From M55B112 sp040903745 (GTDB taxonomy: Bacteria > Bacteroidota > Bacteroidia > Bacteroidales > GCA-2748055), in NCBI GenBank assembly GCA_040903745.1, contig JBBDUV010000082.1, positions 1 to 25,483 of the forward strand: 25,483 nt of DNA, given 5' to 3'. Within the stretch, counting starts at the first letter, position 1; the number at the start of each line of letters is the position of its first letter. Positions 1-6,822 of the stretch are shown here, in pieces. The translations under genes were made by a program, and so were the position numbers. The notes beneath the pieces were generated by a model that saw nothing but the letters and a program-made list of their open reading frames with translations, had not been told where the DNA came from and made no database searches.

Positions 1-553
1 TGCTCTGCATCAACATCACTATGGCTCCTTTGGAAGCAGCGTAGTTGGCATGGCCCGCCCACGGAATTACCTCATGTACCGAACTGATGTGGATGATTTT
101 GCCCAGGGAACGCGAAACTTCAGGTTTTAATCCTCTTCGAATAAACTCTTTCAGGCCTTCACGTGCGCATAAAAAGTGTCCGGTGAGGTTTACGTCCATT
201 ACCTTTTGCCAAGCACTTAAAGGCATTTCGTGTAGCGGATAATCTATTTGTATGCCGGCATTGGGAACTACAATATCTACCGTGCCAAATTCCTTAATAC
301 CCGTCTTAAACATGGCCTGTATCTGGTCTTCATTGCTCACGTCGGCCTTAAAGGTAATGGCGCGCCCACAGAGGTCGTCATCGCAGATGGAGTGCGCTAT
401 CTCTTCGGCCACTTCGGGATTGGAAATGTAATTGATCACAATATTCGCGCCTTCCATACCCAGGCTTTTAGCGATTGCCGCCCCGATACCGGAATTGGCT
501 CCTGTGATGATAGCCGTTTGGCCTAAAAGACGTTTGTTTGGTTTTTGTGTCAT
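1..553 (-). CDS. SDR family NAD(P)-dependent oxidoreductase, 3' end outside window
   Basis: The reading frame runs from an ATG at 553 to the window edge without a stop, so only the first 184 residues are present. The Rossmann glycine motif TGANSGIGAAIA is at residues 17-28. The catalytic triad is visible as Ser158 (in ISSVH), Tyr171 and Lys175 (YAASK), which is the classical short-chain dehydrogenase arrangement. The family is about 250-270 residues long, so roughly 70-90 residues are missing. It resembles the glucose-1-dehydrogenase-like group of SDRs, which are cytosolic enzymes oxidising a sugar or alcohol with NAD(P). The GMC oxidoreductase gene lies 121 bp downstream on the same strand, and a shared role in sugar or polyol oxidation is inferred. 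The substrate cannot be read from the sequence. Confidence 0.88.
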   Translation of the reverse strand, partial: MTQKPNKRLLGQTAIITGANSGIGAAIAKSLGMEGANIVINYISNPEVAEEIAHSICDDDLCGRAITFKADVSNEDQIQAMFKTGIKEFGTVDIVVPNAGIQIDYPLHEMPLSAWQKVMDVNLTGHFLCAREGLKEFIRRGLKPEVSRSLGKIIHISSVHEVIPWAGHANYAASKGAIVMLMQS

Positions 554-582
554 TTTTATAGTTTTAAGTGTTTAATATTTTA

Positions 583-610
583 GGTTCAAAGTTCAAGGTT
601 CAAGGTTTGA
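583..610. repeat. 7-bp tandem repeat, four units
   Basis: Four consecutive heptamers, GGTTCAA, AGTTCAA, GGTTCAA and GGTTTGA, lie between the SDR and GMC genes. A 17-bp piece of this array (587-603) recurs exactly at 21282-21298. Short GTTCAA arrays of this kind are familiar in Bacteroidetes intergenic DNA, but no function is known to me. Confidence 0.7.
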
Positions 611-674
611 CAAAAGGAATAAACCAAATCCCCTCTGTTACTTTGCAAAAAGCAATACAGCGTGCCCATCCACA

Positions 675-2204
675 TCACGTATCAACAACCCTTTTGATGT
701 ATTCGCCCACCCGCAATGCCATGGCCATAATAGTCAGCCCGGGATTTACCGCCGAACTCGAAGGAAAAAAGCTGCCGTCTACCACAAAAAGATTTTCCAC
801 CTCGTGCGAGCGGCACCAAATGTCCAAAGCCGAGGTTTTTGGGTCCGTACCAAAACGGATGGTACCGCATTGGTGTGCCGTTCCTGCCAAAGGTATTTTT
901 TTGCCCAAATAGAGGTGGCTGGGGAAAATATGTGCTTCGCATCCGGCATTCGATACCATCCATTTCAGTTTTTTCTGAAGGCGTTCATGCCCTTCCAAAT
1001 TGTTTTCTTTGTAGGTGATCTGTATTTGCCCGTCTGGCGTGAGTGTAACCCTATTTTCGGGATCGGGCAAATCTTCTGATGTCATCCAAAAATCAAGGGC
1101 GTGGTTGGCCATCAGCTCCAAAGTGAAACCGGGTGTGATAGCAGGTGCATCCTCTTTGTACATGACCGGATCCGATTTTCCGAGCATTTGGATATGGCCC
1201 AAGGGAAATTCAAAATCATCCGAACCAAAATAGTAATCGTTTACAGCAAATGTTTTTCCGAATTTAGTGAGGTTCGGTTTTTTGGAAATGGCCAATAAGG
1301 CCGAATTGTTGTGTGCCATATAGTGCCGCCCCACCACGTCGGAAGCATTTCCCAATCCATTGGGATGTCGGTCGTTTGCAGAGTTGAGCAACAAGGCGGC
1401 AGAGTTGATGGCACCGCAGGCCACAATCACTAAATCGGCTTTGTAGATCTGTTGTTCGCCGTTGAAGCTAACCAACACTTCGCTTATTTTTTTACCGGAA
1501 GCATCGGTGTTCAACTTTTCCACACGAATGTTGGTCATTAGGCTCACATTGGGATGCTTTAATGCCTCCTTGATGCCCATTACATGCGCATCGCCTTTGG
1601 ATTCGGTGGGGTCGGGAAAGCCATCAAACCGGTCAAGCACTAGCGGTGCGTCGCCTTTTTCAGGATCTTTCACGCCGACAGGCAACGGAAAGGGTTTTAA
1701 ACCCAGTTTTTCAATATCATCAAACAATTCCTGTATTCGGGGTTCATGTGGAAGTGGTTCGAGCGGATACGGATTGCTGTCATGAGGTTCGGTAGGGTCT
1801 GAACCTCTAAGGCCGTGCACATGGTACATTTTTTCGGCTTCCAAATAATAGGGTTTTAAGTTGTCATAAGAAATGGGCCAAGCTGGCGATACACCATCGT
1901 GGTGTTGAATTTCGCCAAAATCCTTTTCCCGCAAACGCAACAAGGCGGCACCGTACATTTTGGTGTTACCACCTACGCAATAATGGATACCGGGATGGAA
2001 TTCTTTGTTGTCTTTGTCGAGCCAGGTTTCTTTGGCTTTGTAACGGGCTTTGATAAAGACTTCTTCGGTATCCCAGTTTTCCTTTTCTTTGGGAAGGTAA
2101 TCGCCCCGTTCCAGGATCAGGATTTTTTTCCCGGTGGGAGCTAATTTGGCGGCTAATGTGCCACCGCCGGCACCGGTGCCAATGATAATAAGGTCGAATT
2201 TCAT
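675..2204 (-). CDS. GMC family (glucose-methanol-choline) oxidoreductase
   Basis: This 509-residue protein is of normal length for the family. It is an FAD-dependent oxidase or dehydrogenase of alcohols or sugars. The dinucleotide-binding motif GTGAGGGTLAAKLA starts at residue 9. The C-terminal GMC signature is present: the catalytic His lies in TAHQCGTIRFG, and the second active-site position is Asn in SSAVNPGLTIMA, a His/Asn pair as in many GMC enzymes. No signal peptide or Tat motif is visible, so it is probably cytoplasmic. The ATG at 2204 directly precedes the FAD motif, so little could be missing at the start. It is followed by the SDR gene on the same strand and preceded by merA after 108 bp. 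It is probably not part of the mer operon, because its function is unrelated. Substrate unknown. Confidence 0.9.
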   Translation of the reverse strand: MKFDLIIIGTGAGGGTLAAKLAPTGKKILILERGDYLPKEKENWDTEEVFIKARYKAKETWLDKDNKEFHPGIHYCVGGNTKMYGAALLRLREKDFGEIQHHDGVSPAWPISYDNLKPYYLEAEKMYHVHGLRGSDPTEPHDSNPYPLEPLPHEPRIQELFDDIEKLGLKPFPLPVGVKDPEKGDAPLVLDRFDGFPDPTESKGDAHVMGIKEALKHPNVSLMTNIRVEKLNTDASGKKISEVLVSFNGEQQIYKADLVIVACGAINSAALLLNSANDRHPNGLGNASDVVGRHYMAHNNSALLAISKKPNLTKFGKTFAVNDYYFGSDDFEFPLGHIQMLGKSDPVMYKEDAPAITPGFTLELMANHALDFWMTSEDLPDPENRVTLTPDGQIQITYKENNLEGHERLQKKLKWMVSNAGCEAHIFPSHLYLGKKIPLAGTAHQCGTIRFGTDPKTSALDIWCRSHEVENLFVVDGSFFPSSSAVNPGLTIMAMALRVGEYIKRVVDT

Positions 2205-2312
2205 AAAGAATTTTTTTTTACCTTTCGTTCAAAATCACATAAGATTAATCGGTAAAAGTGTAATTCCTGACAAAACCTGATGTTTACGATTAAGGAATTT
2301 TTTCAAAAAATA

Positions 2313-3980
2313 TTAACTGGCACAGCAACTCAGCTTTGAAACGTCTTTTCCGAATGTGATTGCCGCTAATTTTATTCCTTCGCCTAATGTCAAATAAGGA
2401 TAAAAACTATCAGCTAAGTCTTTAACAGTTATACCGTATTTAATAGCCATACTTAATTGTTGAATCAGTTCTCCGCCTTCAGGTGCGACTACTCTTGCAC
2501 CTAATAATTTGTCGGTTTCGGTGTTACGAATCAGTTTTATAAAACCCCTTGTGTCATTTGCTGCGATAGCTCTTGGAACATCTTTCAATTCCAATTTTGA
2601 AACTTCAAACGGTATGTTTTGGGCTTCTGCTTGTGCTTCATCCAATCCTGCACCTGCTACTTGTGGGTCGGTAAATACCACCCAGGGTAAAGAGGAATAA
2701 TCTGCTTTGTTTTCTGTTCCTGAGAAAGCATTTTCAACGGCAATCCTCCCTTCAAATGCTGCGGTATAAACAAAAGCAGGTGTATTTGTTGCGTCTCCAG
2801 CTGCATAGATATTCCGCAAATTGGTTTCCATTTTTTCATTTACGGCAATGTGTCCACTTTTAGTCAGGGACAAACCGATATTTTCCACGCCCAATTTATC
2901 CGTATTGGGTTTTGTCCCTGTGGCTATCACTACCTTTCCTTTTTCTGTGATTTTAGTGAATGAACCGTCAGGACATTTACAATGGATAATAGTTTCATTT
3001 CTTGTCCCTTCGACTCCGCTTAAGGCAGCGTTTTCAAATTTTACCGCTCTGAAATTGGGTAAAATTTCAATCCCTTCTTTCCGCATTTGGGTTTCCAAAG
3101 CTTCGCTGATGTCGGGTGTTTGGGTTCTTAATACTCTGTCGGTAAATTCTATGATACGAACTTTTACGCCCAAACGATTGTAAGCCATTGCGATTTCCAA
3201 ACCAATGTAGCCTGCTCCCATAATTGTCAGGCTTTCGGGCTTCTCTTCCAAGTCGAAAAGGGAAACATTGGTCAGAAAATCAATTTCATTTAATCCTTCA
3301 ATGTTGGGTATGTTGGTCGTTGCACCTGTGGCAATAATAAATTTCAGGGCTTTGTAAACTTTTCCATCTACTTCAATGGTTTTATTGTCTTTGAATGTTG
3401 CCCAACCTTTTAGCATAGTCAGGTTTTCAAAATCGCTCACTACATCCATATATTTTTTTTCTTGTAGTGTAGCAACTAATGTTTTCTTGTCTTTAATAAC
3501 CTGGGCAAAATCAATGTCCACGCCTTTAGGCTTGATGCCTGCAAAGTTAGAATGAGTAACGTGATACACCGTTTCAGCGGCTCGAATCAAGTTTTTAGAA
3601 GGCACACATCCCACGTTTACACAAGTTCCGCCAAAGTCCAACCCACCGTTTACCATTAAGGTAGATAATCCCAAACTCTCGGCTTTGATGGCCGCCGAAA
3701 AAGCAGCCGAACCACCACCGATGATGATTAAATCGAAGTTTTGGATGTCCGTGTTTTCGCCTTCCGCTTCGCCAACCACTTTGTAATGGCCGGTGCTGTT
3801 TACAATTTCAGCAATTTCGTCTTTACTGATTTTGGCAGGGTCGTATTCAAACTTTCCGCTTCCTGCCGGATAGGAAATGTCTTTAGAAACAATCCCCTCT
3901 TTTCCGGTGAACTTTTTTGCAATGGTTTGCGCGCAATGGTCGCAGGTCATGCCTTTGATTTTAAATTCTGTAAATTCCAT
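2313..3980 (-). CDS. merA: Mercury(II) reductase MerA with N-terminal heavy-metal domain
   Basis: This 555-residue flavoprotein disulfide reductase reduces Hg(II) to volatile Hg(0) with NADPH in the cytoplasm. An HMA (MerP-like) domain with GMTCDHC (Cys13, Cys16) occupies about residues 1-70. The FAD motif IIGGGSAA follows near residue 87. The redox pair is in GTCVNVGCVPSK (Cys120, Cys125), the NAD(P)-binding motif GAGYIGLEIA is near 255, and the dimer-interface domain follows. The C terminus SCCAS carries the vicinal Cys552-Cys553 that deliver Hg(II) to the active site. All key residues are present, so it should be active. Residues about 318-328 (ALSGVEGTRN region) are encoded by an interspersed DNA repeat and replace what is normally a short surface loop. 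It is the last gene of the ArsR-MerTP-MerA operon. Confidence 0.96.
   Translation of the reverse strand: MEFTEFKIKGMTCDHCAQTIAKKFTGKEGIVSKDISYPAGSGKFEYDPAKISKDEIAEIVNSTGHYKVVGEAEGENTDIQNFDLIIIGGGSAAFSAAIKAESLGLSTLMVNGGLDFGGTCVNVGCVPSKNLIRAAETVYHVTHSNFAGIKPKGVDIDFAQVIKDKKTLVATLQEKKYMDVVSDFENLTMLKGWATFKDNKTIEVDGKVYKALKFIIATGATTNIPNIEGLNEIDFLTNVSLFDLEEKPESLTIMGAGYIGLEIAMAYNRLGVKVRIIEFTDRVLRTQTPDISEALETQMRKEGIEILPNFRAVKFENAALSGVEGTRNETIIHCKCPDGSFTKITEKGKVVIATGTKPNTDKLGVENIGLSLTKSGHIAVNEKMETNLRNIYAAGDATNTPAFVYTAAFEGRIAVENAFSGTENKADYSSLPWVVFTDPQVAGAGLDEAQAEAQNIPFEVSKLELKDVPRAIAANDTRGFIKLIRNTETDKLLGARVVAPEGGELIQQLSMAIKYGITVKDLADSFYPYLTLGEGIKLAAITFGKDVSKLSCCAS
3003..3031. repeat. Interspersed Bacteroidetes-type repeat inside merA
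   Basis: The stretch CCCTTCGACTCCGCTTAAGG, read on the + strand within this span, matches a short element I recognise as widely scattered in Bacteroidetes genomes. Here it sits in frame in merA and encodes the LSGVEGTRN loop. Its identity as a repeat family is from memory, since it occurs once in this window. Confidence 0.5.
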
Positions 3981-4005
3981 TTTATTTTTATATATAATAA
4001 TTTAA

Positions 4006-4020
4006 TTAAATTCTTAAATA
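4006..4020 (-). promoter_or_regulatory. Candidate mer regulatory motif upstream of merA
   Basis: TTAAATTCTTAAATA lies 26 bp upstream of the merA start. The identical 15-mer occurs at 4710-4724, upstream of merTP, and a related dyad precedes arsR. The AT-rich, partly palindromic form suits an ArsR-family operator, but AT-rich intergenic DNA makes chance recurrence possible. Confidence 0.35.
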
Positions 4021-4037
4021 CAGAAGACAAAAAAATA

Positions 4038-4685
4038 CTACTTCTTGCCAATCACTTTGTAGCCCGTGCCATTGATGGCTTCTTCAACCTGAACCAAACT
4101 CACTTTGGAGTGGTCAAATTCTACTTTGGCGGTCGCTTCTTCATACATGGCATCTACCGAAACTATGCCGGGCAGCTTGTTTACGTCATTTTCAACGTGT
4201 GAAGCACAACCATTGCAGGTCATTCCTTTTACGTCAAAAGTTACTGTTTGAATGTCGGAAGCATTTACGATTACCACTTCTTTTTTATCGTTGGAAGGGT
4301 AGAAAATGTGTGCATAATTCGGAAATGCCAACATCAGAGCCGCAAAAACGGTTACAATTCCCAAGAATGTTTTTGTCTGCATAAAGGGTTTCTTTTCGTC
4401 TTCTTCACAATCACACTGAATTTCTTCGGCTGTTCTGGGTTTTAGTTTTTGAAACCAGGCAAAGCCTAAAACCAAAACGGTAATACCGATAAGATAAGGT
4501 CTTGCTGGTTCCATCCACGAAAAAGTGGAAGCTACACCTGATGCTCCTGAAATTAATGCCAATACTGGCGTGATGCAGCATAGTGAAGCTGCTACTGCCG
4601 AGAGCACTCCCGCTCCGACAAGTCTGCCTGCCGGCAAGGCAGGTCTGCCTGTTTTTTTGGCAGGTGAATTACGTTGTTTGTTCAT
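4038..4685 (-). CDS. merTP: Mercuric transport protein MerTP (MerT-MerP fusion)
   Basis: This 215-residue inner-membrane protein imports Hg(II) for MerA. Residues about 24-125 are MerT-like. The first transmembrane segment carries the vicinal Cys36-Cys37 (SLCCITP), a second lies near 63-80, a cytoplasmic Cys91/Cys93 pair (CDCEE) follows, and a third segment spans about 104-122. Residues about 145-215 form a MerP/HMA domain with GMTCNGC (Cys157, Cys160). Fused MerTP is known from Bacteroidetes, where it replaces separate merT and merP. The gene starts inside the 3' end of the regulator gene (17-bp overlap) and ends 57 bp before merA, so the three genes form one operon. The N terminus (residues about 14-21, PALPAGR) is encoded by a palindromic repeat and is probably an expansion without function. 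Confidence 0.93.
   Translation of the reverse strand: MNKQRNSPAKKTGRPALPAGRLVGAGVLSAVAASLCCITPVLALISGASGVASTFSWMEPARPYLIGITVLVLGFAWFQKLKPRTAEEIQCDCEEDEKKPFMQTKTFLGIVTVFAALMLAFPNYAHIFYPSNDKKEVVIVNASDIQTVTFDVKGMTCNGCASHVENDVNKLPGIVSVDAMYEEATAKVEFDHSKVSLVQVEEAINGTGYKVIGKK
4624..4665. repeat. Palindromic repeat inside the 5' end of merTP
   Basis: CTGCCTGCCGGCAAGGCAG (4624-4642) folds into a hairpin with a single bulged base. It is followed by CTGCC, a T-rich loop and GGCAG (4645-4664), which can form a second hairpin. Elements built on CCTGCC-GGCAGG palindromes are scattered in Bacteroidetes genomes. This one is read in frame as PALPAGR. Confidence 0.6.
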
Positions 4686-5058
4686 GCTTTTCTGTTATTG
4701 CGTTATTGATTAAATTCTTAAATAACAGTCGTAACAAGGTATCGTTTCCTGACAAAATAGAATAAAAAATAGTTTGTCCTTCTCTGCGGCCTTCAATGAG
4801 GTTCCCGTCTTTCAGTTTTCGCAGGTGTTGGGAAACGGCAGGTATGCTCATTCCCAAAATGTCTGACAAGTCGCACGGACAAACTTCGTTTTCTTCTTCC
4901 AGGAGGAACAGGATTTTCAATCTTACTTCATTTCCTGCCAGAGCCAAAGTGCTGCTCAACTCTTTGATTGCGTTCTTGTTGGATTGCAAAGTTTGCCGAC
5001 AGTTGTCTATCTGAACTTTGTCGGCAAATAGCCTGATACACGATTGATTATTGTCCAT
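4669..5058 (-). CDS. ArsR/SmtB-family metalloregulator of the mer operon
   Basis: This 129-residue winged-helix repressor has its HTH at about residues 64-82 (DLSDILGMSIPAVSQHLRKL) and a following wing (RREGQTIFYS). Cys60 and Cys62 in EVCPCDL occupy the place of the ELCVCDL metal-sensing motif of ArsR/CadC proteins. Cys7 and Cys20 in the N-terminal extension could add ligands. It is first in the operon with merTP and merA, so it presumably represses the operon and releases DNA on binding Hg(II). Classical mer operons use MerR, an unrelated activator; ArsR-type mercury sensors are known in other lineages. The start at the ATG at 5058 gives an N-terminal extension of about 30 residues before the conserved domain. 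Confidence 0.88.
   Translation of the reverse strand: MDNNQSCIRLFADKVQIDNCRQTLQSNKNAIKELSSTLALAGNEVRLKILFLLEEENEVCPCDLSDILGMSIPAVSQHLRKLKDGNLIEGRREGQTIFYSILSGNDTLLRLLFKNLINNAITEKHEQTT
4710..4724 (-). promoter_or_regulatory. Second copy of the candidate mer motif
   Basis: This copy is identical to the 15-mer at 4006-4020. It lies within the 3' coding part of the ArsR-type gene, 24 bp before the merTP start, and encodes part of LFKNLI. It may be an internal operator or simply AT-rich coding sequence. Confidence 0.3.
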
Positions 5059-5112
5059 TATTTTTCTGTTATGATGTTAATAACGCAACAAACACACTAA
5101 TTGTTTTCTTAT

Positions 5113-5128
5113 TTAAGCAAATTCTTAA
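5113..5128. promoter_or_regulatory. Candidate ArsR-type operator upstream of the mer operon
   Basis: TTAAG-N6-CTTAA is an inverted repeat centred about 63 bp upstream of the regulator start. It shares the core AAATTCTTAA with the motifs at 4006 and 4710. Its position before the first gene of an ArsR-controlled operon makes it the best operator candidate. No match to the TAnnTTTG -7 box was seen in the 119-bp leader. Confidence 0.4.
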
Positions 5129-5177
5129 TATAAATTTAACAAGCATAACGCAGACGCCGAACCTTACCGGCAGTCAC

Positions 5178-5632
5178 CTATTTATAAAGTGGTCCGTATG
5201 TATCGCAGGCCCTGAAGTCGGATCCCTCCTTGTCCTGACCAAAGGCCGACCAGGCACTGGGTCTGAACACCTCGCCGTCTTCTACATTGTGCATGCAGAC
5301 GGGGATCCTCAGGATCGATGCCAGTGTGATCAGATCGGCGCCGATATGTCCGTAGCTGATCGCCCCGTGGTTGGCGCCCCAGTTGGCCATTACGGCGTAT
5401 ACATCGGTGAACGCTCCCTCGCCGGTGAGGTTGGGTACGAACCAGGTGGTGGGCCAGGTCTTGTTGGTGCGCTTATCGAGCGTCTCATGCACTTCGTCAG
5501 GAAATTTCTCTCCATCATCTGCTCCAGCTTTTTCATGTTCAGCCTGAACGCCATGCAGAGGCTGTCGTACGCACATTTGAAGTAGTCGGTGGCGTTCACC
5601 AGCGGTGACTGACCAGTATCGGAAAAAACCGG
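5178..5632 (-). pseudogene. fucI: L-fucose isomerase, truncated and frameshifted 3' remnant
   Basis: Read on the minus strand, the first open piece gives NATDYFKCAYDSLCMAFRLN, then the frame breaks near 5505-5515. A second frame continues as GEKFPDEVHETLDKR through to WGANHGAISYGHIGADLI and RACDTYGPLYK before a TAG stop. This is the C-terminal quarter of L-fucose isomerase (family about 590 residues), which interconverts L-fucose and L-fuculose. The His in GANHGA falls where the metal-binding His528 of the E. coli enzyme should be. About 440 N-terminal residues are absent and a TGA lies just upstream at 5633-5635. One long frame can be read from 5738, but only its C-terminal part resembles the family. 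The gene is dead, a relic of fucose use. Confidence 0.85.
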
Positions 5633-5801
5633 TCAAACGCCGACCGCATATCATCCGGCTGTAAATTTTTCTTTTATCCTTCCGTTTATTAGCTTTGTGG
5701 TGATCGCCATCTAAGGGTACCGAACGGTGAAGGTTCATCCAAAGGTAGGGTAGGATACGGGGAACTCTTTCGGTTATAGCGGAAAATTTTTTAGAAATGC
5801 T

Positions 5802-5837
5802 CCGGAATTTTTTCCGGGGAAGATCGAAGAATCTTCC
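5802..5837. repeat. Two back-to-back perfect hairpins
   Basis: CCGGAA-TTTT-TTCCGG (5802-5817) is followed immediately by GGAAGAT-CGAAGA-ATCTTCC (5818-5837). Both stems are perfect (6 and 7 bp). The only T-run is in the first loop, not after a stem, so these are not standard terminators. Confidence 0.65.
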
Positions 5838-5890
5838 AAAGAACTATTTAAAAATGGCAGAAGGGTTTTATTAGGAAGGTCCTGAGGAAG

Positions 5891-5970
5891 TTCCCGAGGT
5901 GATCCGAAGAGATCCGAAGTGAGTCGAAGAGATCCGAAGAGATCCGAAGAGATCTGAAGTAACCCGAAAA
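5891..5970. repeat. 10-bp tandem repeat (minisatellite), about 8 units
   Basis: Successive decamers read TTCCCGAGGT, GATCCGAAGA, GATCCGAAGT, GAGTCGAAGA, GATCCGAAGA (twice), GATCTGAAGT and AACCCGAAAA. The period is exactly 10 bp, close to one helical turn, so all units face the same side of the helix. The middle five to six units are the best conserved. Confidence 0.85.
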
Positions 5971-6056
5971 ACTTTCCTAAGATTTAGCCGGTGGAAAAAT
6001 TTAGCCTGAGAAATGTAAAATTTCGTAATTTTAGCGTTTAAACAAACCTGCAGTCA

Positions 6057-6806
6057 ATGCGTATTGCGATCATATCCGATATCCACGAGGATATTGACAG
6101 CCTCTGGAGGGTGCTCCGCCAGATCGAAAAGTCGGGCTGTGACCGGCTGGTCTGCCTGGGCGATATCTCCGGCTTCAGTGTTCCCTATTACAACTACCAG
6201 GAGTTCCGCCATGCCCACGACTGCCTGTCGCTGCTCAGGGAAAATAGCGCGATCATCGTACCGGGAAACCACGATTACCATGCTGCAAGGAGGATTCCGG
6301 AGCACTCCCCGGCGTTCGATTTTCCGGCCGACTGGTACGAACTGGAGTACAGCGAGCGCAGGGCCCTGGCGAACAACGAAGTCTGGCTGCACGAGGAGAA
6401 CGACCTCGATCCGCTCTACACAAACGAGGATCTCCAGTACCTCCGAACCCTGCCCGAGTACCATGTAATGCAGGATGCCGGTGAGCGGGGCATATTGTTC
6501 AGTCACTACGTCTGGCCCAACCCCTCGGGCTTCGTAAAAAGTTTCTACAGCGCGCCACAGGAGTTCAAACCGCACTTCGGATTCATGGCCGAACGCGGCT
6601 GTACCATCAGCTTCACCGGTCATGCCCACGTCCGCGGGTGCTACATGGCGATCCCCCGGTACATCCGGTATTACAGGTATGGGCGCCGCCGGCTGAACGC
6701 TTTTCCGGTCTGCGTGGGAATTCCGCCGGTAACAAGGCATAAAAACCGCAGCGGATTTTGTATATTTGATGCAGAGCGATCGCTCCTCCGGGTGTTGCGG
6801 TGTTAA
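6057..6806 (+). CDS. Calcineurin-like metallophosphoesterase
   Basis: This 249-residue protein has the full set of metal ligands of the superfamily: Asp8 and His10 (SDIHED), Asp36 (CLGDIS), Asn71 and His72 with Asp73 (PGNHD), His150 (FSHY), and His189/His191 (TGHAH). It is closest in layout to the YfcE-type group, which hydrolyses phosphodiesters or protein phosphates with a two-metal centre. It has no signal peptide and should be cytoplasmic. The start at 6057 places the first metal motif at residue 6, as expected. The DUF294 sensor gene starts 17 bp downstream, so the two are probably co-transcribed. The pairing may reflect nucleotide-based signalling, but this is inference and the substrate is unknown. 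Confidence 0.88.
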   Translation: MRIAIISDIHEDIDSLWRVLRQIEKSGCDRLVCLGDISGFSVPYYNYQEFRHAHDCLSLLRENSAIIVPGNHDYHAARRIPEHSPAFDFPADWYELEYSERRALANNEVWLHEENDLDPLYTNEDLQYLRTLPEYHVMQDAGERGILFSHYVWPNPSGFVKSFYSAPQEFKPHFGFMAERGCTISFTGHAHVRGCYMAIPRYIRYYRYGRRRLNAFPVCVGIPPVTRHKNRSGFCIFDAERSLLRVLRC

Positions 6807-6822
6807 ACTGAATGCTGAAATC

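Larger units (their letters stand above)
5739..6056. other. Intergenic region, 318 bp, with hairpins and a minisatellite
   Basis: I see no gene here. It holds two adjacent perfect hairpins and a 10-bp tandem repeat, listed separately, followed by an AT-rich stretch that should contain the promoter of the phosphoesterase gene at 6057. I find no clear TAnnTTTG box. Confidence 0.6.

Noticed and set aside
5802..5817. Hairpin as a rho-independent terminator
   Set aside because: The T-run is in the loop and no T-tract follows the stem.
6766..6822. Upstream ATG (6766) as the start of the DUF294 gene
   Set aside because: It would overlap the phosphoesterase gene by 41 bp and add 19 residues without features before the membrane anchor. 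The ATG at 6823 gives a standard N terminus.
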